A program made the translations under genes and the position numbers. From the NCBI RefSeq assembly GCF_014268585.2, contig NZ_CP077092.1, positions 1,488,001 to 1,552,000 on the forward strand: DNA of 64,000 nucleotides, given 5' to 3'. Under the pieces are notes generated by a model. It was not told the origin of the DNA, searched no databases, and worked only from the letters and a program-made list of their open reading frames with translations. This document shows positions 43,489-51,705 of this stretch, piece by piece. Source of the stretch: Pseudomonas iranensis. GTDB lineage: Bacteria; Pseudomonadota; Gammaproteobacteria; Pseudomonadales; Pseudomonadaceae. How positions within the stretch are numbered: the stretch's first letter is position 1; every line of letters starts with the position of its first letter.

Positions 43489-43777
43489 GTCTAACCTCGG
43501 TGTTTTGTGACGTCGCTGGCCACGCGCGGCAGCTGACGGATGGGCGCTTGAGATGCGCCTCTGATCAAAAAGTGCGCAATTCTAGCGGCGGGCAACGCAC
43601 TTGACCAGCTTTATACGGGGAAATACGACGAGTGCTGCGCTATGCTTCGCGCCGTTGAGCTTTACCGATTTCGTGCAGTCAATCATTGGTCTGTAACAAC
43701 AGGTAAAACAGCGCATGCTGCAACTCAAAGCATAGTGCTTCCTTCAAAGAAGCCGGTATCGAGATCAGGAGTGTTGG

Positions 43778-45679
43778 ATGGGTCAGGCAAGTAGTCATGC
43801 GGCGGGCGCCGAGGGTTCGGCAAGCAGACCGCTGAGCATGCTGGTCGCGGCAGTCGGGGTGGTTTATGGCGACATCGGCACGAGCCCGTTGTACACCCTC
43901 AAGGAAGTGTTCTCCGGCGGATACGGCGTGCCGGTCAATCACGACGGCGTGCTGGGCATTTTGTCGTTGATCTTCTGGTCGCTGATCTGGGTGGTTTCGA
44001 TCAAGTACATGATGTTCGTCCTGCGCGCCGATAACCAGGGCGAGGGCGGCATCATGGCCCTGACGGCACTGGCACGGCGGGCAGCGGCGGGGCGCAAGCG
44101 CCTGCGCACGCTGTTGGTGGTGTGCGGGCTGATCGGCGCGGCGCTGTTCTACGGCGACAGCATGATCACCCCGGCCATTTCGGTGCTGTCGGCGATCGAA
44201 GGCCTCGGCCTGGCGTTTGAAGGCATCGATCACTGGGTGGTGCCGCTGTCGCTGGTGGTGCTGGTCGCGCTGTTTCTGATCCAGCGCCACGGCACCGCGC
44301 GGATCGGCATTCTGTTCGGGCCGATCATGGTCACTTGGTTCCTCGTCCTCGGCGCCCTCGGTGTGTACGGCATTAGCCACACGCCGGAAGTGCTGCACGC
44401 ACTGAACCCGATGTGGGCGGTGAATTTTTTCGTCGTGCACCCGGGCATGGGCGTTGCAATTCTCGGCGCCGTGGTGCTGGCGCTGACCGGCGCCGAAGCG
44501 CTGTACGCCGACATGGGCCACTTCGGCCGCAAGCCGATCGCCCGCGCCTGGTTTCTGCTGGTGCTGCCGGCGCTGGTGCTCAACTACTTCGGCCAGGGCG
44601 CATTGCTGCTGGAAAACCCGGACGCGGCGCGTAACCCGTTTTATCTGCTGGCGCCGAGCTGGGCGCTGATTCCGCTGGTCGGCCTTTCCACCCTGGCCAC
44701 GGTGATCGCTTCGCAAGCCGTGATTTCCGGTGCGTTCTCCCTGACCCGTCAGGCGATCCAGCTCGGTTACATACCGCGCATGTACATCCAGCACACCTCC
44801 AGCGACGAGCAGGGCCAGATCTACATTGGCGCGGTGAACTGGGCGCTGATGGTCGGCGTCGTCTTGCTGGTGCTGGGCTTCGAATCCTCCGGTGCACTGG
44901 CCTCGGCCTACGGCGTGGCAGTGACTGGCACCATGCTGATGACCACTATTCTGGTGTCGGCGGTCATGCTGCTGCTATGGAAATGGCCACCGATCCTCGC
45001 GGTGCCGGTGTTGCTCGGCTTCCTGTTGGTGGACGGTCTGTACTTCGCCGCCAACGTGCCGAAGATCGTTCAGGGCGGCGCGTTCCCGGTGATCGCCGGT
45101 ATCGCCCTGTTCGTGCTGATGACCACCTGGAAGCGCGGCAAACAACTGCTGGTCGAACGCCTCGACGAAGGCGCGCTGCCGCTGCCGATCTTCATCAGCA
45201 GCATCCGCGTGCAACCGCCGCATCGCGTGCAGGGCACCGCCGTGTTCCTCACCGCCCGCTCCGACGCCGTGCCGCATGCGCTGTTGCACAACCTGCTGCA
45301 TAACCAGGTGCTGCATGAGCAAGTGGTGTTGCTGACGGTGGTCTACGAAGACATCCCCCGTGTGCCGCCATCACGGCGCTTCGAAGTGGAAGCCCATGGT
45401 GAAGGCTTCTTCCGGGTAATCCTGCACTTCGGCTTCACCGACGAGCCCGACGTGCCGCAAGCGTTGAAGCTGTGTCATCTGGATGATCTGGACTTCAGCC
45501 CGATGCGCACGACCTATTTCCTCAGTCGCGAGACGGTAATTGCCTCGAAACTCGAGGGGATGGCGCGTTGGCGTGAGGCGCTGTTTGCGTTCATGTTGAA
45601 GAATGCCAATGGCAATTTGCGGTTCTTCAATCTACCGCTGAACCGAGTGATTGAGTTGGGGACGCAGGTGGAGATGTAG
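43778..45679 (+). CDS. kup: Low-affinity potassium transporter Kup
   Basis: 633 residues, 12 membrane helices followed by a cytoplasmic C-terminal domain. Signature [14 protein letters not shown] near the N-terminus and [16 protein letters not shown]. Imports K+ with protons. CAGGAG lies before ATG 43778. A terminator follows, then a REP unit and IS copy 2. Confidence 0.95.
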   Translation: MGQASSHAAGAEGSASRPLSMLVAAVGVVYGDIGTSPLYTLKEVFSGGYGVPVNHDGVLGILSLIFWSLIWVVSIKYMMFVLRADNQGEGGIMALTALARRAAAGRKRLRTLLVVCGLIGAALFYGDSMITPAISVLSAIEGLGLAFEGIDHWVVPLSLVVLVALFLIQRHGTARIGILFGPIMVTWFLVLGALGVYGISHTPEVLHALNPMWAVNFFVVHPGMGVAILGAVVLALTGAEALYADMGHFGRKPIARAWFLLVLPALVLNYFGQGALLLENPDAARNPFYLLAPSWALIPLVGLSTLATVIASQAVISGAFSLTRQAIQLGYIPRMYIQHTSSDEQGQIYIGAVNWALMVGVVLLVLGFESSGALASAYGVAVTGTMLMTTILVSAVMLLLWKWPPILAVPVLLGFLLVDGLYFAANVPKIVQGGAFPVIAGIALFVLMTTWKRGKQLLVERLDEGALPLPIFISSIRVQPPHRVQGTAVFLTARSDAVPHALLHNLLHNQVLHEQVVLLTVVYEDIPRVPPSRRFEVEAHGEGFFRVILHFGFTDEPDVPQALKLCHLDDLDFSPMRTTYFLSRETVIASKLEGMARWREALFAFMLKNANGNLRFFNLPLNRVIELGTQVEM

Positions 45680-45696
45680 CTTCGCGTTATAGAAAG

Positions 45697-45734
45697 AGCC
45701 CCCGTCAGCCTTGTGGTTGGCGGGGGCTTTTTTG
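45697..45734 (+). terminator. kup terminator
   Basis: AGCCCCCG pairs with CGGGGGCT around a 17-base loop with inner pairing, followed by T6. Confidence 0.85.
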
Positions 45735-45754
45735 TCGGCGGCAACTTCAGATCA

Positions 45755-45784
45755 AAAGATCGCAGCCTTCGGCAGCTCCTACAG
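45755..45784. repeat. REP unit, family B, left of IS copy 2
   Basis: GATCGCAGCCTTCGGCAGCTCC within 45755-45784. Its partner unit is at 47236-47258, on the other side of IS copy 2. Without the IS the two would form one normal REP pair about 40 bases apart. Confidence 0.85.
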
Positions 45785-45883
45785 GTTTCGCATTCCATGT
45801 AATTGGATGGACTCGCCCAAGCCGAGGCGTCTGTGCGCCACGGTGGCATTCTTATAGAAGCCAACGACAGCGAGGGCGAGGCC

Positions 45884-46983
45884 ATGAAAAAGCATACGAC
45901 GATTGATCAATCCTTGTCAGCCGACGTGTCGGCATGCTCCACAGTTGCGATAGATCTTGCCAAGAGGGTTTTTCAGGTGGCTGGGGAGGATGCCCTCGGT
46001 CAGGTGATTTTCGAAGATCGAATCAAGTCGCGAGAAGCCTTTCAGGTATTTCTGCGTGGGCTTCCCGCGAGCGTTACGGTGTTAGTTGAAACCGGGCCCG
46101 GCGCTCAAGCATGGGCGCGATTGCTCCAGATGCAGGGTAATTCCGTCCGCATCCTGCCGGCCCAGCTGGTTGCCAGTCATCGTAGCGGCCCAAAAATGAT
46201 CGCAACGATGTATTGGCGATCTTGCGTGCAGGCCGCGACTGCAAAATTTCGGCAGTACCGATCAAGAGTGCTGCGGCGCTGGCGATGCAGGCCCTGCACA
46301 GGGCTCGTCAGGGCTATGTGCGGCGCCGCACTGCGGTGGGTAATCAGATACGCGCCTTGCTGTTGGAACATGGGGTAGCCATGGCTCAGGGTGAGATAGC
46401 GATCAGGCAGCTCGTGCCTCGAGTTCTGGAAGATGCCACTCAGCCGCTACCTGATTTGCTGCGTGAACTGATCGCCGAACTTTTGGGTGAGTGGGGCCAA
46501 CTGGGTGAGCGCGTCAACGTGCTGACCGGTCGGCTGGAAACGGCAGCGAATGAGGATGAAACGGCGAAGCGGCTGATGACGGTGCGCGGTGTTGGTCCGA
46601 TCATTGCCACGGCGCTGCTGGCCAAGCAGACCGAACCCGAACGCTTCGCCAACGCCCGTTTGTTCGCCGCCTACTTCGGATTGGTGCCCAGCCAGCACAG
46701 CTCTGGCGAGAAAAACCGATTGGGCGGAATGAGCAAGAACGGTGACGCTTATCTGCGAAGTTTAACGATTCAGGGCGCTCATGCCGTTTTAAGACAGATA
46801 CGTCCGGATTCAGAGCAGCCGGACGACAGGCGTCTTTGGCGCTGGATTTCCCGCCTGGGCCGCAAGCAGGCAGCAGTGCGATTAGCCAATCGAAATCTGC
46901 GCATCCTCTGGGTGCTGCTGCAAAACGACCAGACTTATCGGCGCCGGCCGGGCGATGGCCAGGAGGCTGCGATGAGTCACTGA
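45884..46983 (+). pseudogene. IS110-family transposase, frameshifted (copy 2)
   Basis: ATG 45884 opens the same reading frame as copy 1 until the A-run at 46192-46196, where one A is missing; the frame then ends at 46378. The rest of the transposase continues in another frame (from 46213 on) to 46983 and is identical to copy 1 in all its residues that I compared. The break falls just before the K-N-D-R-N-D motif and separates the two halves of the catalytic domain, so a full enzyme is not made. Confidence 0.92.
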
Positions 46984-47218
46984 CAACAAAGTTCTGCCAC
47001 CGGGGCGTAAACCGCTCCAACCCATGCTGAAGAACATTGACCCCAGGTCAGACCGTCGCGGATTGATGCCTGAGCTCCTACTGGCCCTTGAGGCCTTACT
47101 GTAATCGGCATACCGCGAGCTAACCCAATGTTGGCCAGAAGCCGCTCAACGCTTCCTCGAACAGGCCTTATACATAGATGCAACCGGGTAGCAGTGTTCA
47201 AAAGCGGGTTGAATGGTG
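46984..47218 (+). ncRNA. Putative bridge RNA region of IS copy 2
   Basis: The non-coding 3' end equals that of copy 1. AGCTCCTAC at 47073-47081 is complementary to the REP target GTAGGAGCT. Because bridge RNA acts in trans with transposase, this copy could still be moved by the copy 1 enzyme. Confidence 0.5.
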
Positions 47219-47235
47219 GGGCGAGTCCATACATA

Positions 47236-47258
47236 GGAGCTGCCGAAGGCTGCGATCT
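47236..47258. repeat. REP unit, family B, right of IS copy 2
   Basis: GGAGCTGCCGAAGGCTGCGA directly at the IS end; completes the REP pair broken by the insertion. It lies just 17 bases from the DUF3077 stop. Confidence 0.85.
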
Positions 47259-47274
47259 TTTGATCTTCAAACCT

Positions 47275-47601
47275 CTACAAGCTTTCAGGCATCTCTGCTT
47301 CAGACTCGGTCTTCGTCCGCGCAGGTCGTGGGATCAGCGCTTGGATCACATCATCAACCAAGGCTTTGCCCATCACTGTCAGGTAATGCGCAGCCCAAGC
47401 ATGCCGGTCGGTGTCTCTGTTGAAAGCAGCGTCTTCTGCGAAGGATTTGGCGAGGGACAGCAGGTCGGAGGATTGCGACAAGGCATCGATGATCGGAATG
47501 CCGGTGCGGACGTTGAAGAACGCTTGATCCGCGTTGTAGAGGAAAGGGGTGAAGCCGATGGTTTTAACGCTTGCGAGTCCGTGCAGATCAGATTCGGTCA
47601 T
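47275..47601 (-). CDS. DUF3077-family protein
   Basis: 108 residues. The segment F-F-N-V-R-T-G-I-P-I-I-D-A-L-S-Q-S-S-D-L-L and the C-terminal H-Y-L-T-V-M-G-K-A-L-V-D-D-V fit DUF3077, a Pseudomonas family of unknown role. A very good ribosome-binding site (AAGGAG, 8 bases before ATG 47601) follows an unusual structured leader (47602-47790). Confidence 0.82.
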   Translation of the reverse strand: MTESDLHGLASVKTIGFTPFLYNADQAFFNVRTGIPIIDALSQSSDLLSLAKSFAEDAAFNRDTDRHAWAAHYLTVMGKALVDDVIQALIPRPARTKTESEAEMPESL

Positions 47602-47639
47602 CGTGTTACTCCTTAGTTCGAAGCGCCGCGACTTTCGTT

Positions 47640-47790
47640 ACCACGCGAAAGGGAGGCAACTGTACGCAGGGTGGTAAACCGGGAACCAAGGAAACCGGCA
47701 CGCCCGAAAGCGTCCCACGCACAGCCGCCATAACTCGAGGAGCGGGCTGTTGCGATGGTTTCTCCGGGTTACCACACCCGATCGCTGAAT
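47640..47790 (-). promoter_or_regulatory. Structured leader upstream of the DUF3077 gene
   Basis: Long-range inverted repeat: GGGTGGTAAACCGGG (47669-47683) can pair with CCGGGTTACCACACCC (47764-47779). An inner stem joins ACAGCC and GGGCTGT around a 17-20 base loop. On the minus strand this lies 70-180 bases before the DUF3077 start. A frame (47606-47896) crosses it and ends within the ribosome-binding site, but lacks a start signal. I see no terminator. It may be a cis-acting RNA or a repeat family. Confidence 0.45.
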
Positions 47791-48029
47791 GGGTCAGCGA
47801 CGTCCGGAGAGTATCCCGTCGAAAAACAGCGCAATAGAGCGGAAAAGCGCCCGAACACGAGTATCGGAGTTTGCCTACAAGGTCTGTGGGCGTCATCTGA
47901 TATTGCGAAACTGGAAGTAAACGATACTAAACGTCTGACACGAACACAGCCATGACGATATGCGGGCAAGGTATGCAGCGATTAGTGATCGACCCAAGGG
48001 CTTGACGACCCGGCCTCGGCAGTGAGACA

Positions 48030-48059
48030 AGTGTCCACGTTTTATGGAATGTGGACACT
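48030..48059 (+). promoter_or_regulatory. Perfect palindrome, candidate operator of the wHTH-NTase-PP2C operon
   Basis: AGTGTCCAC (48030-48038) and GTGGACACT (48051-48059), a perfect 9-bp inverted repeat with a 12-base centre GTTTTATGGAAT, ending 16 bases before the first start codon. It has no T-run and cannot be a terminator. The site probably binds the winged-HTH protein encoded next to it. Confidence 0.65.
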
Positions 48060-48075
48060 CGAGGTTTTGAGCTAA

Positions 48076-48843
48076 ATGAAGAGTCAAGACATTTTACTTT
48101 TGTTCAAGATGGCCAGTCTCCACGCTCAGGAAGAGAACCTTTTGGGGGAGATGGAGGCCGAATCGAATTCGGACAGGGTCGAAGAGCTGCTCAGGCCTTA
48201 TGTCGTCAGCCCGATGACCGCAGGGGAGAGTGTGGGGAAGCCATTGGTCACCTACTCCACTGATGGGGAAGACACAATCTTCCAACACCGCGAACTCGAT
48301 TCGCCTTTCGCTGATGGGCCAGGCTGGGAGGGTTGGGCGGAACCAGCATCTGATCCACCGCTGACAAGTTGGAGCGATCGGTACTCTCTGCGTGCGCTGT
48401 CTGCCTCTCTCGGACTGAGCAAAAGCGAAGTCTCAAATGCTCTCGCCCGATGCCGGGAATCCGGATTGCTCATCCATGACTACGACACCGGGCTTGCCAA
48501 AGTGCACCGCCGGGAACTGCTGAAAATTACCGAGCACGCGCTGAAGTACTTCTTCCCGGTCAAGCCTGGCGCGATGGTTCGTGGCATACCCACAGGTTTT
48601 GCAGCGCCTGCGCTGTCCAAAAGCATCAAGAGTGCGGGTGGTTTGATTCCGGTCTGGCCGGATGCGCAGGGAACCGAGCGAGGCCAAGCGATCGAGCCGC
48701 TTTACAAAACAGTGCCGGAAGCGGTGAAAAAAGACCGGATTCTTTACCACTATCTGGCGCTCGCTGATGCAATCCGTCTGGGTGGTCCGCGTGAGTGTGG
48801 TGTGGCAATCAGTATTCTGAAGGCAGGGATGGGGCTGAAATAA
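48076..48843 (+). CDS. Winged helix-turn-helix protein, first gene of a three-gene cassette
   Basis: 255 residues. Helix-turn-helix at about residues 103-135 (S-L-R-A-L-S-A-S-L-G-L-S-K-S-E-V-S-N-A-L-A-R). The C-terminal half (F-F-P-V-K-P-G-A-M-V-R-G-I-P-T, then P-L-Y-K-T-V-P-E-A and L-A-L-A-D-A-I-R) resembles regulators found beside nucleotidyltransferase genes. An acidic stretch of about 70 residues (25-98) appears to be inserted between the first helix and the HTH. It ends one base before the nucleotidyltransferase ATG. Likely autoregulator or antitoxin; inference only. Confidence 0.7.
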   Translation: MKSQDILLLFKMASLHAQEENLLGEMEAESNSDRVEELLRPYVVSPMTAGESVGKPLVTYSTDGEDTIFQHRELDSPFADGPGWEGWAEPASDPPLTSWSDRYSLRALSASLGLSKSEVSNALARCRESGLLIHDYDTGLAKVHRRELLKITEHALKYFFPVKPGAMVRGIPTGFAAPALSKSIKSAGGLIPVWPDAQGTERGQAIEPLYKTVPEAVKKDRILYHYLALADAIRLGGPRECGVAISILKAGMGLK

Positions 48844-48844
48844 C

Positions 48845-49543
48845 ATGTCGTCAAACGCGGATCACAACTACGAACTCATTGAGTTCGTGGCTGGAGGCTT
48901 GGGCGAGGCGTTTCTCGCCGAAGTTGCTTTTGTTGGCGGTTGCACAACCGCCATGCTGGTTACAGATACAGCCGTGCTGGACGACATTCGTTTCACTGAT
49001 GACGTTGATCTAGTGATCGAGTTGGCCGGTATCAGCGCCTGGAACCAACTCACCGAACGGCTGGCGGCCAAGGGATTCAAGATCACGGGTGAGGACGAGG
49101 TGAATTGTCGTTTTCGCTTCAATGACGTTGTCGTGGATGTCATGCCTTCCGACCCTGCAGTGCTCGGCTATGCCAACCGCTGGTTCGTCGAGGGGCTGGC
49201 GAGGGCGGATAAATTCACCCTGCCCAGCGGCACTGCCATCCAGATATTCCAGCCCGCGTATTTTCTCGCGACGAAACTGGAAGCTTTCGCCGGTCGGGGA
49301 AATGGCGATCCTTATCACAAGGATGTCGAGGATATGATCATCTTGATCGATGGTCGGCCTGAGCTGTTGGAGGAGGTGGTCCAGGCTGACAAGGACCTCA
49401 AGGCATTCATTACAGAGGGAGTCCAGAAGCTGATGGCGCTCGATGGGGTTGGCTACGTGATCGAAAGTTCAGGCTCGGTGCAGGCGAATCCAGGCAGAGG
49501 GCAGATTATTCACAGGCGTATGAAAGCGCTGGCCAGCGCATGA
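48845..49543 (+). CDS. MNT-type nucleotidyltransferase (AbiEii/DUF6036-like), second gene of the cassette
   Basis: 232 residues. Nucleotidyltransferase core: G-G motif at 31-32 (F-V-G-G-C-T-T-A) followed by D53-x-D55 in F-T-D-D-V-D-L-V-I; a later block Y-F-L-A-T-K-L-E-A-F with K-D-V-E-D-M-I-I-L-I closes the fold. Proteins of this type include toxins that transfer nucleotides to tRNA or other targets. Catalytic residues are intact. It overlaps the PP2C gene by four bases (ATGA). Confidence 0.8.
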   Translation: MSSNADHNYELIEFVAGGLGEAFLAEVAFVGGCTTAMLVTDTAVLDDIRFTDDVDLVIELAGISAWNQLTERLAAKGFKITGEDEVNCRFRFNDVVVDVMPSDPAVLGYANRWFVEGLARADKFTLPSGTAIQIFQPAYFLATKLEAFAGRGNGDPYHKDVEDMIILIDGRPELLEEVVQADKDLKAFITEGVQKLMALDGVGYVIESSGSVQANPGRGQIIHRRMKALASA

Positions 49544-50223
49544 GATACCTCTCCCGATCAATCACTGGGCAAGCCAGCAGAGCAAATAATGACTATGCCG
49601 GAGCTACCTGTGAGGGTGACCGTGGTTTTTTTGTTGTCGCGGATGGCACTTCAAGGCGCGGCAGTGGACAGCTGGCTGAATGCTTCGTAAGCGGCATGTT
49701 GGCGGCTGATTCCACACAGTTGGAGCAGGGGGGCTATCCTGCAGAACCCGGAGCTATCGAGCGTCTATTGGGTTCAATACTGTCGGATTTTCATGCGTCG
49801 TTGCCTGCTGATCAGACGGGAGCCATCTGTTACCTGATTGGCTTGGTCGCTCATGGCCGACTCACCGTTGCATACGAAGGTGACTGTTCATGCGGGATTG
49901 TGACGCTGTTGGGAGCCATCGAGTGGATTACGCCTCCTCACTGCAAGGCCAATTGGCGGCGCGACCGTTCGCACTGTGAGTTGGCGCAAGATCCTGCTCG
50001 AAATTCAGTAACGCGATGCTTGAAGATCAATCGGGTTCCGAACCCTGACTTTGTTTGGTGTGAACTGGAGGCTGTTGAGCGCTTGGTATTTGTCACTGAT
50101 GGCTTTTGGGCGGACTTGACGCAAGTCCAGCAAAGCAGTTTGTTGGCGGCGCCGGATAGCGACTTTAGCGTTGGCGACGATGATGTCACGTGGATAGATG
50201 TTCAGCTTGGCCGGCGGGACTGA
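49540..50223 (+). CDS. PP2C-type protein phosphatase, third gene of the cassette
   Basis: 227 residues. PPM/PP2C motifs in order: R-A-N-N-D-Y (14-19), V-V-A-D-G-T-S-R-R-G-S-G (33-43), Y-E-G-D-C-S-C-G, L-V-F-V-T-D-G-F-W-A-D-L and the final D-D-D-V-T-W. The metal-binding Asp residues are kept. The usual G-D-S-R reads G-D-C-S. No kinase gene lies nearby. Translational coupling with the nucleotidyltransferase argues for one functional unit. Confidence 0.82.
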   Translation: MRYLSRSITGQASRANNDYAGATCEGDRGFFVVADGTSRRGSGQLAECFVSGMLAADSTQLEQGGYPAEPGAIERLLGSILSDFHASLPADQTGAICYLIGLVAHGRLTVAYEGDCSCGIVTLLGAIEWITPPHCKANWRRDRSHCELAQDPARNSVTRCLKINRVPNPDFVWCELEAVERLVFVTDGFWADLTQVQQSSLLAAPDSDFSVGDDDVTWIDVQLGRRD

Positions 50224-50250
50224 CGAGTTGTCTGAGTCCGGCACAATACC

Positions 50251-50333
50251 CTGTGGGAGCGCGAAGACGTAGTGTCAGTCGACGAATCTGTAAACTGACC
50301 CACCGCTTCGCGAGCAAGCTCGCTCCCACAGGG
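50251..50333. repeat. REP pair, family A (left unit decayed)
   Basis: Right unit GCGAGCAAGCTCGCTCCCAC (about 50309-50328) is complete; the left unit keeps only CTGTGGGAGCGCGAAG. Confidence 0.8.
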
Positions 50334-50355
50334 ATTTTGGTGGCGGCTGGAATGT

Positions 50356-50393
50356 AAAAAGCCCCCGTAACTGCGAAGTTGTGGGGGCCTTTT
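50356..50393. terminator. Terminator downstream of the apgH/virJ-like gene
   Basis: AAAAAGCCCCC pairs with GGGGGCCTTTT around a 16-base loop with an inner ACTGCGAAGT stem. Bidirectional; serves the minus-strand gene ending at 50410 and the cassette from the left. Confidence 0.8.
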
Positions 50394-50409
50394 GTGGATG
50401 CGGCTCAGA

Positions 50410-51705
50410 TCACTCTTCGGCGACCGAGTCCTTGCTCTGGCGCTTCTCGATCAAGTCCACCAGACGCTTGGCCAGCGCCGGGTAGTTCTCGTCGAAGTGG
50501 TGGCCACCAGGCAGTTTCACTGCTTCACCGACTGCAGTCTTGTCCGTGCAGCCACTTTCATCGGTCTCTTCTTCACCGTAGATGCACACAACCTTGCCGG
50601 CTGGCAGTTTGGCCATTTCCGGGCCGGTGGCGGCTTCTTTACCAGCGTTGCCCAGCCAGCCTTCGACTTCGATTTCGAAGCTGCCGGTGCGGGCGAAGGC
50701 GAGCAGGATGATCGCGTCGACGCGTTGCTGTTCGTTCTCTGGCAGACGGTTGTAGATCGCTGGCAGAACGTCGGCACCGAACGAGTAGCCGGTGAGGATG
50801 AAGCGCTTGGTGCCCCATTTCTGCCGGTAGTGCTGCATCAGTTCGGTGAGGTCGAGTGCGCTTTGCTCCGGGCTCTTGTGCTGCCAGTAGTAGCGCAGGG
50901 TGTCGATGCCGACCACCGGGTAGCCGATCTTGGCCATTTCCCCGGCCACGTCGCGGTCGAGGTCACGCCAGCCGCCGTCGCCGGAGAGGAACAGGGTAAC
51001 GGTGTCGTTGGCCTGACCGGCCGGCACTTCCACGACCGGGATCGCCAGGCCGCCGTTGGCCTTGTCGCCACCGACGAGGATTTTGCGCAGTTCGTTGTTC
51101 AGCACTTGCGGCAGGTTGATGTCGTAGTCGCTGATGCTGGTTTCGGCGTTCGGCTGATCGCGCACGAAGCCTGCGCTGGCGTCGTCCGGGTTGTCGTTCC
51201 ACGCCACCAGCCAGTGGCCGTGGGCGGCGGATTTCGGCAGCAGGTGGGTGCAGCCGGGCTTTTCCAGAGCCAAGTCGACGGAGATGGCCTGGGCCTTGTC
51301 GTCTTTCTGTTCCGCCAGCCAGCGCCACGCCAGCACAGCGCCTGGGCCGATGCCGCTGACCAGAGTGGCCGGGCCATTCAGTTCACGCAGGCCTGATTGC
51401 AGGGCGCGGCTTTGCAGCAGGCAGTCCTTGGGCAGAATCACCTGAACGATCTGCGCCGAAGCGCTGCGGCTGAGGGTGGTCAGTTGTTTCTCGGAGAGCT
51501 TCTGTTCGTCGGTGACGGCCACCAGCACCTGAGCCTTCGGCTTGCTGCCGGGGATCACGCGGGTCATGGCTGTGCCATCGGCGGGTTTCAGTTGTTCGAC
51601 GGTCGGTTCCGGTGCCGGACGTTTGAGGTACCAGTAACCGCCGCCGGCAATCACGGCCAGCACCAGCAGGGCGGCCAGGATGTACTTCAGGGAGCGTTGA
51701 ATCAT
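50410..51705 (-). CDS. AcvB/VirJ-family aminoacyl-phosphatidylglycerol hydrolase
   Basis: 431 residues. N-terminal signal anchor (about 8-26: Y-I-L-A-A-L-L-V-L-A-V-I-A-G-G-G), then a VirJ-type alpha/beta-hydrolase with nucleophile Ser in G-Y-S-F-G-A-D-V-L-P, S-G-D-G-G-W and a C-terminal G-G-H-H-F-D with the likely catalytic His. In P. aeruginosa PA0919 does this next to the PA0920 synthase: it removes the amino acid from alanyl-PG in the periplasm. The ATG overlaps the mprF stop by one base. Confidence 0.85.
   Translation of the reverse strand: MIQRSLKYILAALLVLAVIAGGGYWYLKRPAPEPTVEQLKPADGTAMTRVIPGSKPKAQVLVAVTDEQKLSEKQLTTLSRSASAQIVQVILPKDCLLQSRALQSGLRELNGPATLVSGIGPGAVLAWRWLAEQKDDKAQAISVDLALEKPGCTHLLPKSAAHGHWLVAWNDNPDDASAGFVRDQPNAETSISDYDINLPQVLNNELRKILVGGDKANGGLAIPVVEVPAGQANDTVTLFLSGDGGWRDLDRDVAGEMAKIGYPVVGIDTLRYYWQHKSPEQSALDLTELMQHYRQKWGTKRFILTGYSFGADVLPAIYNRLPENEQQRVDAIILLAFARTGSFEIEVEGWLGNAGKEAATGPEMAKLPAGKVVCIYGEEETDESGCTDKTAVGEAVKLPGGHHFDENYPALAKRLVDLIEKRQSKDSVAEE

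Larger units (their letters stand above)
45802..47235 (+). mobile_element. IS110-family (IS1111 group) element, copy 2, 1434 bp, frameshifted
   Basis: Same element as copy 1 in opposite orientation. Sub-terminal repeats ATGGACTCGCCC at 45807-45818 and inverted at 47219-47230. The insertion point is again GTA|GGAGC at the edge of a family B REP unit, so both copies entered the same target base. It is one base shorter than copy 1 (five instead of six A at 46192-46196). Confidence 0.87.

Noticed and set aside
46192..46196. Programmed frameshifting of the second transposase at its A-run
   Set aside because: Copy 1 is intact in a single frame with one more A, so copy 2 is simply a deletion (or a sequencing error).
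36665..47235. Composite transposon made of the two IS1111-group copies
   Set aside because: The block between them is ordinary core genome (trmO, rimO, kup), and IS110-type elements do not move as composites with inverted ends. Two separate REP insertions explain the layout.
47606..47896. 96-codon frame upstream of DUF3077
   Set aside because: It runs through the inverted repeats, has no start signal and no known family; I list the region as a structured leader instead.
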